Assembly: GCA_963836375.1 (NCBI GenBank)
Contig: CAWIJK010000004.1
Span: forward strand, 310,001-374,000
Source of the DNA: CAWIJK01 sp963836375
GTDB lineage: Bacteria; Actinomycetota; Acidimicrobiia; Acidimicrobiales; RAAP-2
Length of the DNA: 64,000 nucleotides
Reading direction: 5' to 3'
Position 1 is the stretch's first letter, and the number at the start of each line of letters is the position of its first letter. This document shows positions 24,093-32,283 of the stretch, in pieces. The position numbers and the translations under genes are program-made. Under the pieces are notes generated by a model. The model made no database searches and was not told where the DNA came from. It saw only the letters and a list, made by a program, of their open reading frames with translations.

Positions 24093-24914
24093 TCAGCCGG
24101 CGGCCCGGCTCCACCACCGGCCCCGCTCCCGCCCCACCTCGACGCGGACCCCGAAGCACGCCGACACCCCCGGGGCGGTCAGCACCTCGTCCACCGGGCC
24201 GCTGGCGAGCAGCCGGCCCTGGGCGACCAGCGCGCCGTGGGTGATGCCCGGGGGGATCTCCTCGAGGTGGTGGGTGACCAGGACGAGGGGTGGAACCGCG
24301 GCGTCGGCGGCGAGGGAACCGAGCCGGGCGAGCAGGCGCTCTCGGGCCCCGAGGTCCAGGCCGGCCGCCGGCTCGTCGAGGAGAAGGAGCTCGGGTCGGC
24401 CCATGAGCGCCCGGGCCACCAGAACCTGCTGGCGCTCGCCCTCCGAGATGACCCCGAAGGCCCGCCCGGCCACCCCATCGGGTCCGCCGAGCCCCGCCGC
24501 GGCGAGGAGGTCGTCGGCCTCGGCCCACTCGTCGGGACCGTAGGCCCGCCACCACGGCTCGAGCTCCCCGTAGCGGCCGGTGACCACCACCTCCCGGGCG
24601 CTCAGCGCCGGTCGCAGCTGGCGGACGACCGAACCGCTCACGAGCGCCACCCGGGCCCGCAGGGTCCGCACGTCGACCCGGCCGAGGCGCTGGCCCAGGA
24701 CCTCGACCAGGCCGCGGGTCGGCCACAGCCGGGCCCCGGCCACCGCCAAGAGCGTCGTCTTGCCCGATCCGTTGGGGCCGAGCACCACCCAGCGCTCGTC
24801 CCGGCCCACCGCCCAGTCGACGGCGTCGAGGAGCGCCGTGCGGTCCCGGACCACCGAGACCCCGGCCAACCGGAGCGCCGGACCCCCGGTGGCGCCCCGG
24901 TCCGAACCGCTCAG
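24093..24914 (-). CDS. ABC transporter ATP-binding protein (orphan)
   Basis: About 270 residues. Walker A GPNGSGKTT, signature ISEGERQQVLVARAL, Walker B LLLLDEPAAGLD and the H-loop VTHHLEEIP are all present. The start is unclear: a CTG at 24914 overlapping the upstream stop, or a TTG at 24869 just before the first strand. No permease is nearby. The sequence type (RWVVLGPNGSGKTTLLAVAG; LARLGSLAAD) fits the ModF/YlmA-like group of stand-alone or iron-complex-type ATPases. It is last in the leftward sulfur-assimilation cluster, so it may be co-transcribed with it, but a role in sulfate uptake is not shown. Confidence 0.8.
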   Translation of the reverse strand: MSGSDRGATGGPALRLAGVSVVRDRTALLDAVDWAVGRDERWVVLGPNGSGKTTLLAVAGARLWPTRGLVEVLGQRLGRVDVRTLRARVALVSGSVVRQLRPALSAREVVVTGRYGELEPWWRAYGPDEWAEADDLLAAAGLGGPDGVAGRAFGVISEGERQQVLVARALMGRPELLLLDEPAAGLDLGARERLLARLGSLAADAAVPPLVLVTHHLEEIPPGITHGALVAQGRLLASGPVDEVLTAPGVSACFGVRVEVGRERGRWWSRAAG

Positions 24915-25231
24915 GACGGGGCCGCCAGCCGCCGGGAGATCCGCCCGATCAGTCCCGAGCAGCACTGCTGCCACGTCCGCTCGCCGGCCATCCACAGCCA
25001 CAGCTCGCGCCGGTAGCCGTCGACCACCGCCTCGAGCTCGGCCCGGCCCATGCCGGCCGTGGCCAGCACCCGCCAGCGGCCCCACAGCCACTCCCCCGGG
25101 CCGCCCGGCCCGGTGACCACCCCGCCCAGGTCCTGGCCGCTCAGCACCCGGTCCCGCCAGGCCAGCTTCTTCACGATCGGCTCGTCCGGCACGTGCAGCG
25201 CCAGGGGGGCCGCCACCGGGGGCGCGCTCAC
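24911..25231 (-). CDS. Trp-rich hypothetical protein in the sulfite-reductase operon
   Basis: 106 residues, GTG 25231, overlapping the FrhB-like stop by 4 nt (GTGA). It begins SAPPVAAPLALHVPDEPIVK and has many Trp (GEWLWGRWRV; RRELWLWMAGERTWQQCC). It has no membrane helix and only one Cys pair (CC), so it is not a ferredoxin. I do not recognise a domain. Its coupling to the FrhB-like and sulfite reductase genes suggests an accessory or assembly role for that pair. Confidence 0.65.
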   Translation of the reverse strand: MSAPPVAAPLALHVPDEPIVKKLAWRDRVLSGQDLGGVVTGPGGPGEWLWGRWRVLATAGMGRAELEAVVDGYRRELWLWMAGERTWQQCCSGLIGRISRRLAAPS

Positions 25232-26499
25232 CGGCGGATGACGACCGGCTGGCGGTCGGTGCCGTCGTAGTTGCGGACGTGCTCCTCGTAGTCGATGAAC
25301 AGCGGGGCGTCGGGGTCGAACTTGCGCTGGAGGGACCGCAGGGCGATCCGCTTGTCCAGGTTGTCCAGGCGGATCAGGGCATCGGGGTCGTCCAGGCCGC
25401 GCACGTCCAGCTTGGCCCGGGCCTGCTGGAAGGCCAGCCGTCCCCGCTCGGTGCGGACCAGCACGCTCGTCCAGCCGTCCATCGACCCGACGCTGCCGAC
25501 CGAGAGGTCGGCGGAGCGGCCGAGGAAGTCGGCGCACTCGTCGCAGCCCTTGAGAGCCGAGCCGTGGAAGTCCTTCACCGGCTCGTCCACCGCCAGCTCC
25601 CCGTCGCGGTACTCGACGATCATGCGGCCCCGGATCACGTCCACCTTGGAGACCCGGTCCAGGTCGACGCCGCGCCGGTCTCGCAGTTCGCGCAGCATGA
25701 GGCCCTCGTAGTCGAAGCTCTTCGTGCACAGAAGGGCGATGGTGAGCACGACGGCGTCCACCCGGTGGGCCCCGGTCGGCCAGCGGCGGGCCTGCATGGC
25801 CCGGAGCCCCTGGATCTCACACGGTGTCCCCACCACGGCCAGCCGGGGCCTCGGACCAAGGTCGTAGGGGGCCAGGTCGAGGGCGGCCAGGGCCATGGTC
25901 TGGTTGTAGAAGCTGCCGGAGGCGGCGGCCAGCTCGGCCGGGGTGGTGGCGACGGTGGCCACCCCCTTCCACGGCTCGTCGGGGTCGTCGCTCGGCTTGG
26001 ACACCACCGCCCCGTCGATCTCGCCGGCGGCCAGGAGCGCGCCCAGCAGCGCCGTCACCGCCCCGCCGTCCTGGGCGTCCTCGTTACGCACGGCGGAGCG
26101 AACGGCGTAGCGCTCGAGCACCGCCCCGAGCCCATCGGCCGGTGGCCCGCCGGTGATCTTCCAGTAGGTGTCCGAGGAGTCCGAGCGCACCTCGAGCGGG
26201 GCCAGCGCGGCCTCGTCGGCCTCCCCGGGGGTCGACGGGGGCCACAGCGCCTCGTAACGCAGGCCGCCCCGAGGGCAGAAGTCCCAGCAGAGCGAGCAGC
26301 CGGTGCACATCTTGACCAGCTCGGGCAGGTCGGTGTCCTCGTCGACCCCGATCGAGTTGGACGGGCACACGGCCACGCACGCCCCGCACTGGACGCAGCG
26401 CTCGGCGTCGATGACCGCCGCCTCGAGCTCCCAGAACCACACCTTGCCCGGTGGCTCGGGGATCCCGTTCATCTCCTCGCGGAGGCGGTAGCGCTTCAC
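25228..26499 (-). CDS. FrhB/FpoF-like F420 oxidoreductase with N-terminal 2x[4Fe-4S] ferredoxin domain
   Basis: 423 residues, GTG 26499, overlapping the sulfite reductase stop (GTGA). Two ferredoxin motifs: Cys35/38/41/45 (CVQCGACVAVCP) and Cys65/68/71/75 (CTGCSLCWDFCP). After a linker comes the coenzyme F420 hydrogenase/dehydrogenase beta domain (about 115-400), with NEDAQDGGAVTALLGALLAA, SGSFYNQTMALAALD, VVGTPCEIQGLRAMQ, KDFHGSALKGCDECADFLG and DLSVGSVGSMDGWTSVLVRT. In archaea this arrangement (ferredoxin plus F420H2:FAD module) feeds electrons from F420H2, including the N-terminal half of Fsr sulfite reductase. Here it most likely supplies electrons to the adjacent sulfite reductase. F420 rather than another flavin donor is inference. 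Confidence 0.85.
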   Translation of the reverse strand: MKRYRLREEMNGIPEPPGKVWFWELEAAVIDAERCVQCGACVAVCPSNSIGVDEDTDLPELVKMCTGCSLCWDFCPRGGLRYEALWPPSTPGEADEAALAPLEVRSDSSDTYWKITGGPPADGLGAVLERYAVRSAVRNEDAQDGGAVTALLGALLAAGEIDGAVVSKPSDDPDEPWKGVATVATTPAELAAASGSFYNQTMALAALDLAPYDLGPRPRLAVVGTPCEIQGLRAMQARRWPTGAHRVDAVVLTIALLCTKSFDYEGLMLRELRDRRGVDLDRVSKVDVIRGRMIVEYRDGELAVDEPVKDFHGSALKGCDECADFLGRSADLSVGSVGSMDGWTSVLVRTERGRLAFQQARAKLDVRGLDDPDALIRLDNLDKRIALRSLQRKFDPDAPLFIDYEEHVRNYDGTDRQPVVIRR

Positions 26500-28292
26500 G
26501 AGGCGCTCTGCAGCGTACGCCGAAGTTCCTCGCCGGGGGTGCGGCGGGCCCAGTTGTGGAAGGGCTCGCCCTGGCGTCGCTCGTCCTGGTAGCGGGTCAC
26601 CACCCGCAAGAGGGCCTCTGGGACGGCGTCGACCGGCATCGCGCCGACCACCCAGTCGATGAAGGCGGCGTCGGGACCGAGCGAGCCCCCGAGCCCGATG
26701 TCGACCGCCTCGTCGATGTGCTCGTCGACGTGGGCGATATCGCCCCGGAAGCCGATGTCGGCCACCTGGGGTTGGGCGCACGAGGCCGAGCAACCCGAGA
26801 AGTGCATCCTGATCACCCCGGCGTCCTCACCGCGCACCGAACGGCCGTCCGGCCCGCGCCGGCCCGAGAGGGCGACCGGCACCGGGCCGCCGCCGTCATT
26901 CGCGCCGCCGTCCCCCGCCCCGCCGTCTGGGAGGGCCAGGCGCTCGTCCATCCAACGGGCCCACTTGACGGCGCGCTCTTTGGTCTCGACGACCGCGAAG
27001 CGGCAGAACTCGCTGCCGGTGCAGGCCACCACGCCCCTCGTGAACGGTCCGGGGAACGGCGAGTACCGCTGGACGAGCCCCTCGGCCAGCAGGTCGTCGA
27101 GCCGGTCCTCGGGCACCCCGGCGAGGACGAAGTTCTGGTCGATCCCGATGCGGACCGTCCCGTCGCCGTAGGTCTCGGCCAGGCGGGCCAGCTCCACCAG
27201 CTCGATGCCCCGCATGCGCCCCACCGGCACCGAGCAGCCCACGTAGACCAGCCCGGGCTGGCGCTGGGGGTGCACCCCCACGTGGTCGCCCCGGAAGCGC
27301 CGGGTGAGCTCTTCTTGCGCCGGCTCGAGGTCGAAGCGGACCCGTTCGGCCACCGCCGAGCGGAAGCCCTCGGGACCGAGCTCTTGGACCAGGTAGCGCA
27401 TCCGGGCAATCCCGCGGTTCTCGCGGTTGCCCAGCTCGCCGAAGACCTGGGCGATGGCCCGGCAGAGCTCGACCGCCTGGTCGGGGCGCACGAAGACGTC
27501 GAGGTCCGAGGCCATCCGCTCGCCGTCGGACAGGCCGCCCCCGGCCAGCACGTTGAAGCCGACCTCGCCGTCGGCCCGGCGGGCCGGCCAGAGGCCGATG
27601 TCGTTGATCTCCACCCGGGCGCAGTCCTCGAGGCACCCCGACACCGCGATCTTGAACTTGCGAGGGAGGTTGGCGTACTCCCGGTTGCCGGTGAAGAAGG
27701 CGGAGACGGCCTGGGCCACCGGCAGGGCCTCGACCACCTCGTCGGCGTCGATGCCCGAGACCGGGCACGAGCACACGTTGCGCGACGAGTCGCCGCACGC
27801 CTGCAGGGTGGTCAGGCCGACCTCGAAGAACCGCTGCCAGACCCGCGGGATGTCCTCGATGCGAAGCCAGTGCAGCTGGATGTCCTGGCGGGTGGTGAGG
27901 TCGGCGTAGCGGTTGCCGAAGACCGGGCTGTCGTCGGGGCCCTCGGCGAAGGCCTCGGCGGCCACCCCGATCTCCCTGACCTGGGGCGCCGTGAGCACCC
28001 CGCCGGGCACCTTGATGCGCAGCATGAAGGCGTCGCCGCCCTGCCGCTGGGGGTAGAGGCCGACCCACTTCAGCCGCTCGACCTCGCCGGGCACCGTGGC
28101 GATGGCCCCGACGCCCTCTTTGGAGTAGCGCTCGATCACCGCGTCGGCCACCTCGAAGGGGTGGCGCTTGAGCTTCAGCTGCTCGGTCGGGTTGAGCTCA
28201 CCCAGGTGACGGTACGGGTTGACGAAGCGCATGGCACGCTCGCGCCCTCTGAACTCCATCCCATAGGGGTTGTCCAGGTCCCGACGCGCCAT
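26496..28292 (-). CDS. sir: Siroheme sulfite (nitrite) reductase, ferredoxin type
   Basis: 598 residues, ATG 28292. The two ferrodoxin-like half domains and two siroheme/4Fe-4S domains are present. Cluster ligands: Cys424/Cys430 (CTGSEFC) and Cys501/Cys505 (CSASC). Siroheme-site Arg/Lys patches include TTRQDIQLHWLR and PRKFKIAVSGC. Tyr80 and Cys166 (TTLQACGD) match the positions of the Tyr-Cys cross-link of mycobacterial SirA, favouring sulfite over nitrite. A Gly/Asp-rich insert (about 457-490) is unusual. Reduces sulfite to sulfide with six electrons. Sits 1 nt after cysH and is coupled to the FrhB-like gene, the probable electron donor. Confidence 0.92.
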   Translation of the reverse strand: MARRDLDNPYGMEFRGRERAMRFVNPYRHLGELNPTEQLKLKRHPFEVADAVIERYSKEGVGAIATVPGEVERLKWVGLYPQRQGGDAFMLRIKVPGGVLTAPQVREIGVAAEAFAEGPDDSPVFGNRYADLTTRQDIQLHWLRIEDIPRVWQRFFEVGLTTLQACGDSSRNVCSCPVSGIDADEVVEALPVAQAVSAFFTGNREYANLPRKFKIAVSGCLEDCARVEINDIGLWPARRADGEVGFNVLAGGGLSDGERMASDLDVFVRPDQAVELCRAIAQVFGELGNRENRGIARMRYLVQELGPEGFRSAVAERVRFDLEPAQEELTRRFRGDHVGVHPQRQPGLVYVGCSVPVGRMRGIELVELARLAETYGDGTVRIGIDQNFVLAGVPEDRLDDLLAEGLVQRYSPFPGPFTRGVVACTGSEFCRFAVVETKERAVKWARWMDERLALPDGGAGDGGANDGGGPVPVALSGRRGPDGRSVRGEDAGVIRMHFSGCSASCAQPQVADIGFRGDIAHVDEHIDEAVDIGLGGSLGPDAAFIDWVVGAMPVDAVPEALLRVVTRYQDERRQGEPFHNWARRTPGEELRRTLQSAS

Positions 28293-28293
28293 G

Positions 28294-28977
28294 TCAGGCG
28301 TGGAGCCCGCACTCGGTCTTGGTCGTCCCCGACCACCGGCCGGACCGCGGATCCTCCCCCTCGAGCACCGGACGGGTGGTCGGGGCGCAGCCGATCGAGA
28401 GGTAGCCCCGGGGCACCAGCGGGTGGACCGGCAGGTGGTGCTCGGCCAGGTAGGCGTCGACGTCGTCGTCGCTCCAGGTGGCCATGGGATTGACCTTAAC
28501 CAGGCCGAAGGCGTCGTCCCACTGGACCACCGGGGTGGCCGCCCTGGTGGGGGCGTCCACCCGTTTGAGGGCAGTGATCCAGGCCCGCCTGCCGGCCAGA
28601 GCGCCCCGCAGGGGCGCCACCTTGCGCAACTCGCAGCAGCGGGCCGACCCGCACGGCCAGTCGTCGGCCTCGGGACCGGGCCTGGTGACGGTGAGATTGA
28701 GGTCGTAGCGGCGGCGGATCTCCTCGACGAAGCCGAGTGTCTCGTCGAAGTGGGCGCCGGTGTCCAAGAAGACCACCTCGATCCCCGGATCGAGCTCGGT
28801 GGCCAGGTCGACCAGTGCGACGTCCTGGAACGACGCCGCCAGCACCAGGTCGCGACCGAATTGCTCGAGGGCCCAGGCCACGGCCTGGCCGGCCGGCGCG
28901 GTCTCCAGCCGGGCGGCCGCCTCCTCGATCGCCGCCGCCAGCTCCGGACTCGGCCCCACCATCGTGTCCTCGGTCAC
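28294..28977 (-). CDS. cysH: Adenylyl-sulfate (APS/PAPS) reductase
   Basis: 227 residues, ATG 28977. PP-loop type fold: LAASFQDVALVDLATELDPG, VVFLDTGAHFDETLGF, ALKRVDAPTRAA, and the C-terminal TECGLH with catalytic Cys223. An APS-reductase type CC pair is present (Cys114/115, SARCCELRK), but the partner CxxC reads Cys197-Ala-Pro-Thr200 (IGCAPTTRP), so one of the four expected [4Fe-4S] ligands is missing. No APS kinase is in the window, which fits APS as substrate. First gene of the leftward sulfite operon; the operator at 29067-29091 lies about 90 bp upstream. Confidence 0.9.
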   Translation of the reverse strand: MTEDTMVGPSPELAAAIEEAAARLETAPAGQAVAWALEQFGRDLVLAASFQDVALVDLATELDPGIEVVFLDTGAHFDETLGFVEEIRRRYDLNLTVTRPGPEADDWPCGSARCCELRKVAPLRGALAGRRAWITALKRVDAPTRAATPVVQWDDAFGLVKVNPMATWSDDDVDAYLAEHHLPVHPLVPRGYLSIGCAPTTRPVLEGEDPRSGRWSGTTKTECGLHA

Positions 28978-29041
28978 CGGCCGTCCTCTCGTCTCGCTGT
29001 TGGCCCGCCCACGGTCGGCTCCGCCGGGGGGCGCCCTTGAC

Positions 29042-29071
29042 TTGTCGGGGGCGCTGGCCCCAGAGTATACA
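29042..29071 (+). promoter_or_regulatory. Candidate cysD promoter
   Basis: -35 TTGTCG (29042-29047) and -10 TATACA (29066-29071) with an 18-nt spacer. The -10 overlaps the left arm of the palindrome at 29067-29091, so binding there would block initiation. Confidence 0.45.
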
Positions 29072-29091
29072 TGACCAATCTGGTCAAGTAT
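29067..29091. promoter_or_regulatory. IscR/Rrf2-like 25-bp palindrome controlling the sulfur locus
   Basis: Arms ATACATGACCA (29067-29077) and TGGTCAAGTAT (29081-29091) around ATC; 10 of 11 arm positions are complementary. Length, spacing and the ATA..GAC / GTC..TAT ends match IscR type-1 sites. It is central in the divergent cysH/cysD region. The regulator gene is not in the window. Confidence 0.7.
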
Positions 29092-29156
29092 TAGGGCCCT
29101 CGAACGCCTCTCCCGGGCGCTCGGGGGCGGACCCGAGCGAACCGGACGGACCCTCG

Positions 29157-30176
29157 ATGAGCACGGCAGAGATCTTCAGCAGCGACACCGACGGACCGGC
29201 CGGGGCCACCGGGCGCCCGGCGACGGCCAGCCCGGCCCGCCCCGCCGGCGACCCGACGCCGATCACCCGGGTCCCGCTGGCCGCCCCGGACCACCTGGAC
29301 CTCCTCGAGTCCCACGCCGTCTTCATCCTGCGCGAGGTGGCGGCCGAGTCCGAGCGCCCGGTCCTCTTGTTCAGCGGGGGCAAGGACTCGGCCGTCCTCT
29401 TGCACCTCGCCGCCAAGGCCTTCCGGCCCGGCGGGTTCCCCTTCCCGGTCCTGCACATCGACACGGGGCACAACTTCGACGAGGTGCTCGAGTACCGCGA
29501 CACGCAGGTGGCGAACCTGGGCGAGCGGCTGCTGGTGGCCAGCGTCCAGGCGTCGATCGACAAGGGCCGGGTGGCCGACCCGGGGCCTGTCGCCTCCCGG
29601 AACCGCCTGCAGACGACCACCCTGCTCGACGCCATCACCGAGCACCGCTTCGACGCCTGCATCGGCGGGGCCCGGCGCGACGAGGACAAGGCCCGGGCGA
29701 AAGAACGGGTGCTCTCTTTCCGCGACGCCTTCGGCCAGTGGGACCCCAAGCGCCAGCGTCCCGAGCTGTGGCAGCTCTACCAGGGGCGGGTCCAGCCCGG
29801 TGAGCACCTGCGGGCCTTCCCGCTGTCGGACTGGACCGAGCTCGACATCTGGCAGTACATCGGCCGCGAGGGGATCGAGCTCCCCTCCATCTACTTCGCC
29901 CACCGCCGGCCGGTGGTCGAGCGCGACGGGATGCTGCTGGCCGTGAGCGAGTGGATCACCCCGGGCCCCGGCGAGTCGGCGGCCGAAGAGACCGTGCGCT
30001 ACCGGACCGTCGGCGACGCCACCTGCACTGGGGCGGTCCGGTCCAGCGCCGCCACGGTGGACGAGATCATCGCCGAGGTGGCCGCCTCGCGGGTCTCCGA
30101 GCGCGGGGCCACCCGGGCCGACGACCGCTTCTCGGAGACCTCGATGGAGGACCGCAAGCGCGAGGGGTACTTCTAG
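29157..30176 (+). CDS. cysD: Sulfate adenylyltransferase subunit 2
   Basis: 339 residues from ATG 29157; the open frame extends left without a start signal. After about 40 variable Ala/Pro residues the CysD core begins LDLLESHAVFILREVAAESE. The PP-loop is LLFSGGKDSAVLLHLA, followed by VLHIDTGHNFDEVLEYRD, CIGGARRDEDKARAKER, LSDWTELDIWQYI and the C-terminal EDRKREGYF typical of the family. With CysN it makes APS from sulfate and ATP. Three nt before cysN. Confidence 0.95.
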   Translation: MSTAEIFSSDTDGPAGATGRPATASPARPAGDPTPITRVPLAAPDHLDLLESHAVFILREVAAESERPVLLFSGGKDSAVLLHLAAKAFRPGGFPFPVLHIDTGHNFDEVLEYRDTQVANLGERLLVASVQASIDKGRVADPGPVASRNRLQTTTLLDAITEHRFDACIGGARRDEDKARAKERVLSFRDAFGQWDPKRQRPELWQLYQGRVQPGEHLRAFPLSDWTELDIWQYIGREGIELPSIYFAHRRPVVERDGMLLAVSEWITPGPGESAAEETVRYRTVGDATCTGAVRSSAATVDEIIAEVAASRVSERGATRADDRFSETSMEDRKREGYF

Positions 30177-30179
30177 GCG

Positions 30180-31508
30180 GTGGGTTCGGTCGCCGGCTCC
30201 CCGGCCTCGACCGACGGGGCCTGGGCCCGCGTCGGCATGGATCTGCTCCGCTTCGCCGCCGTGGGCTCGGTCGACGACGGCAAGTCCACCCTTATCGGGC
30301 GGCTCCTCTTCGACACCCGCCAGCTCTTCGACGACCAGATCGAGGCGGTGGCGGCGGCCTCGGCCCGCCGGGGGGTCGGCGAGGTCGACCTGTCCTTCGT
30401 GACCGACGGCCTGCGGGCCGAGCGCGAGCAGGGGATCACCATCGACGTCGCCTACCGCTACGCGGCGACGCCCCGACGCAAGTTCGTCATCGCCGACTGC
30501 CCGGGCCACGTCCAGTACACCCGCAACATGGCCACCGGCGCCTCCACCGCCGACGTGGCGCTGGTGGTGGTCGACGCCACCGCCGGCCTGCGCGAGCAGA
30601 CCAGGCGCCACAGCTGTATCGCCGCGCTGTTGGGCGTGGACCAGTTCATCGTCTGCGCCAACAAGATGGACCTGGTCGACTGGGACGAGGGCGCCTACGA
30701 GCGGGTGGTCCGCCAGGTGGGCGACATGGCCCGGCGCCTCGGGGTGACCTCGGTCAGCGTCATCCCGGTCTCCGCCCTGCACGGCGACAACGTGGTCGAG
30801 CCCTCCGACGCCGCGCCCTGGTACCGGGGCCCGACGGTGCTCGAGGCGCTCGAGTCGGCGCCGGCCGGCCGCTGGGCCGCGGTGCACGGGGCCCACCGGG
30901 GCACCGGTGCCCGCCTGCCGGTGCAGTGGGTGCTGCGCCATCCCGGCGGCGGTCGTAGCTACGCCGGCATGGTCAACGGGGGCACCCTGCGGCCCGGCGA
31001 CCGGGTGCTCGTGCTCCCGGCCGGGGTGACCACCACGGTGACGTCGGTGTCGACGGCCGACGGCCCCCTGGGCGAGGCACCGGTCGGCCTGTCGGTCTCG
31101 GTGGGCCTGGCCGACGACCTCGACGTGTCGCGCGGCGACCTCCTGGCGGCGGCCGACGAGCCGCCCGAAGTGGCGACCGAGATCGAGGCGACGGTGTGCT
31201 GGTTCGGCGAACGCCCCCTGCGGGCCGGGGACCGGTTCCGGGTGAAGCACACCACCCGGGTGACCCCGGCCCGCCTCGACGCGGTCACCGACCGCCTCGA
31301 CGTGAACGCCCTGGCCCTCGAGCCGGTGGGCCAGCTCGAGGACAACGACATCGGGGTGGTGCGGCTGACGACGGCCACCGCGCTCGCCTTCGACCCCTAC
31401 CGACGCGACCGGATCACCGGCAGCTTCGTGCTGATCGACGAGGGGACCAACGCCACGGTGGCCGCCGGCATGGTAGGCCGACCCGACCTGGCCACCCCGG
31501 AGGACTGA
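30180..31508 (+). CDS. cysN: Sulfate adenylyltransferase subunit 1 (GTPase)
   Basis: 442 residues, GTG 30180. EF-Tu-like GTPase: G1 GSVDDGKST, G2/switch EREQGITIDVAYRYA, G3 DCPGHVQYT, G4 ANKMD. Two beta-barrel domains follow, ending in GSFVLIDEGTNATVAAGMV. No fused APS kinase, so the product of CysDN is APS, consistent with an APS-type CysH. GTP hydrolysis drives APS formation. Eight nt before the siroheme synthase gene; operon cysD-cysN-met8. Confidence 0.94.
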   Translation: MGSVAGSPASTDGAWARVGMDLLRFAAVGSVDDGKSTLIGRLLFDTRQLFDDQIEAVAAASARRGVGEVDLSFVTDGLRAEREQGITIDVAYRYAATPRRKFVIADCPGHVQYTRNMATGASTADVALVVVDATAGLREQTRRHSCIAALLGVDQFIVCANKMDLVDWDEGAYERVVRQVGDMARRLGVTSVSVIPVSALHGDNVVEPSDAAPWYRGPTVLEALESAPAGRWAAVHGAHRGTGARLPVQWVLRHPGGGRSYAGMVNGGTLRPGDRVLVLPAGVTTTVTSVSTADGPLGEAPVGLSVSVGLADDLDVSRGDLLAAADEPPEVATEIEATVCWFGERPLRAGDRFRVKHTTRVTPARLDAVTDRLDVNALALEPVGQLEDNDIGVVRLTTATALAFDPYRRDRITGSFVLIDEGTNATVAAGMVGRPDLATPED

Positions 31509-31516
31509 GGGCGGCC

Positions 31517-32209
31517 GTGGCCCCCCGCCCCCCGTACTACCCGGTGACTCTGGACCTGCGGGGCCGCCCCTGCCTGGTGGTGGGCGGCGGGCCGGTGGCC
31601 GCCCGCAAGGCCGACGGGCTGTGGGCCAGCGGGGCCCGGGTCACGATGGTCGCCCCAACCTTCTGCGCCGAGGCCGAGGCCCTCGGGCGCGGGCGCGCCG
31701 AGCGGTCCGGGGGGGTTGTCCTGGCCCGCCGGGCCTACGAGCCGGGCGAGGCCGCCCGCTACCGCCTGGTGGTCACCGCCACCGGCCGGGCCGAGGTGGA
31801 CGGCGCGGTGGCCGGCGACGCCGAGGCGGGCGGGGTCTGGGTCAACAGTGCCGACGACGTCGAGCACTGCACCTTCATCCTCCCCTCGGTCCACCGCGAC
31901 GGCCCGGTCAGCGTGGCCGTGTCGACCGGGGGGGCGAGCCCGGCCCTGGCCGGCTGGTTGCGCCGGCGGGCCGGGGTCGCCCTGGGGCCGGGTCTCGGGA
32001 CCCTGGCCTCGTTGCTCGACGAGGCCCGGACGGCGGTGCGCTCAGCGGGCCGCTCCAGCGAGTCGGTCGACTGGCTGGAGGTCCTCGACGGTCCCCTGCC
32101 CGAACTGGTCGCCCAGGGCAGGCTCGACCAGGCCCGGGCCCTGTTGGCCGCGTCGACCGGCGCGACGCCACCCGCCGGTCCCCCTCCCGAGGCTTCCGGG
32201 CGGACCTGA
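31517..32209 (+). CDS. Siroheme synthase, precorrin-2 dehydrogenase/ferrochelatase domain (Met8/CysG-N)
   Basis: 230 residues from GTG 31517 with GAGGG 6 nt upstream. NAD-binding N-terminus YYPVTLDLRGRPCLVVGGGP with VAARKADGL is diagnostic, as is the dehydrogenase-core NSADDVEHCTFILPSVHRDG then VSVAVSTGGASPALAGWLRR. The methyltransferase half of full CysG is absent. It makes the siroheme needed by the sulfite reductase encoded divergently. The C-terminal 30 residues are Ala/Pro-rich. Confidence 0.9.
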   Translation: MAPRPPYYPVTLDLRGRPCLVVGGGPVAARKADGLWASGARVTMVAPTFCAEAEALGRGRAERSGGVVLARRAYEPGEAARYRLVVTATGRAEVDGAVAGDAEAGGVWVNSADDVEHCTFILPSVHRDGPVSVAVSTGGASPALAGWLRRRAGVALGPGLGTLASLLDEARTAVRSAGRSSESVDWLEVLDGPLPELVAQGRLDQARALLAASTGATPPAGPPPEASGRT

Positions 32210-32283
32210 GCCGGGGGCCGACCGGGCCCGACGACCGGTGGCCCGACGACCGGTGGCCCGGCGACCGGTGGGTGGCGCCCCGC

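Noticed and set aside
26451..28493. 680-codon plus-strand frame over the sulfite reductase
   Set aside because: Antisense shadow; the minus strand carries clear siroheme and Fe-S motifs.
29037..29071. TTGACT as the -35 for cysD
   Set aside because: The spacer to TATACA would be 23 nt; TTGTCG gives 18 nt.
29091..31250. 719-codon minus-strand frame over cysD-cysN
   Set aside because: Antisense shadow of two well-defined genes; composition rich in His/Arg/Gly with no motif.
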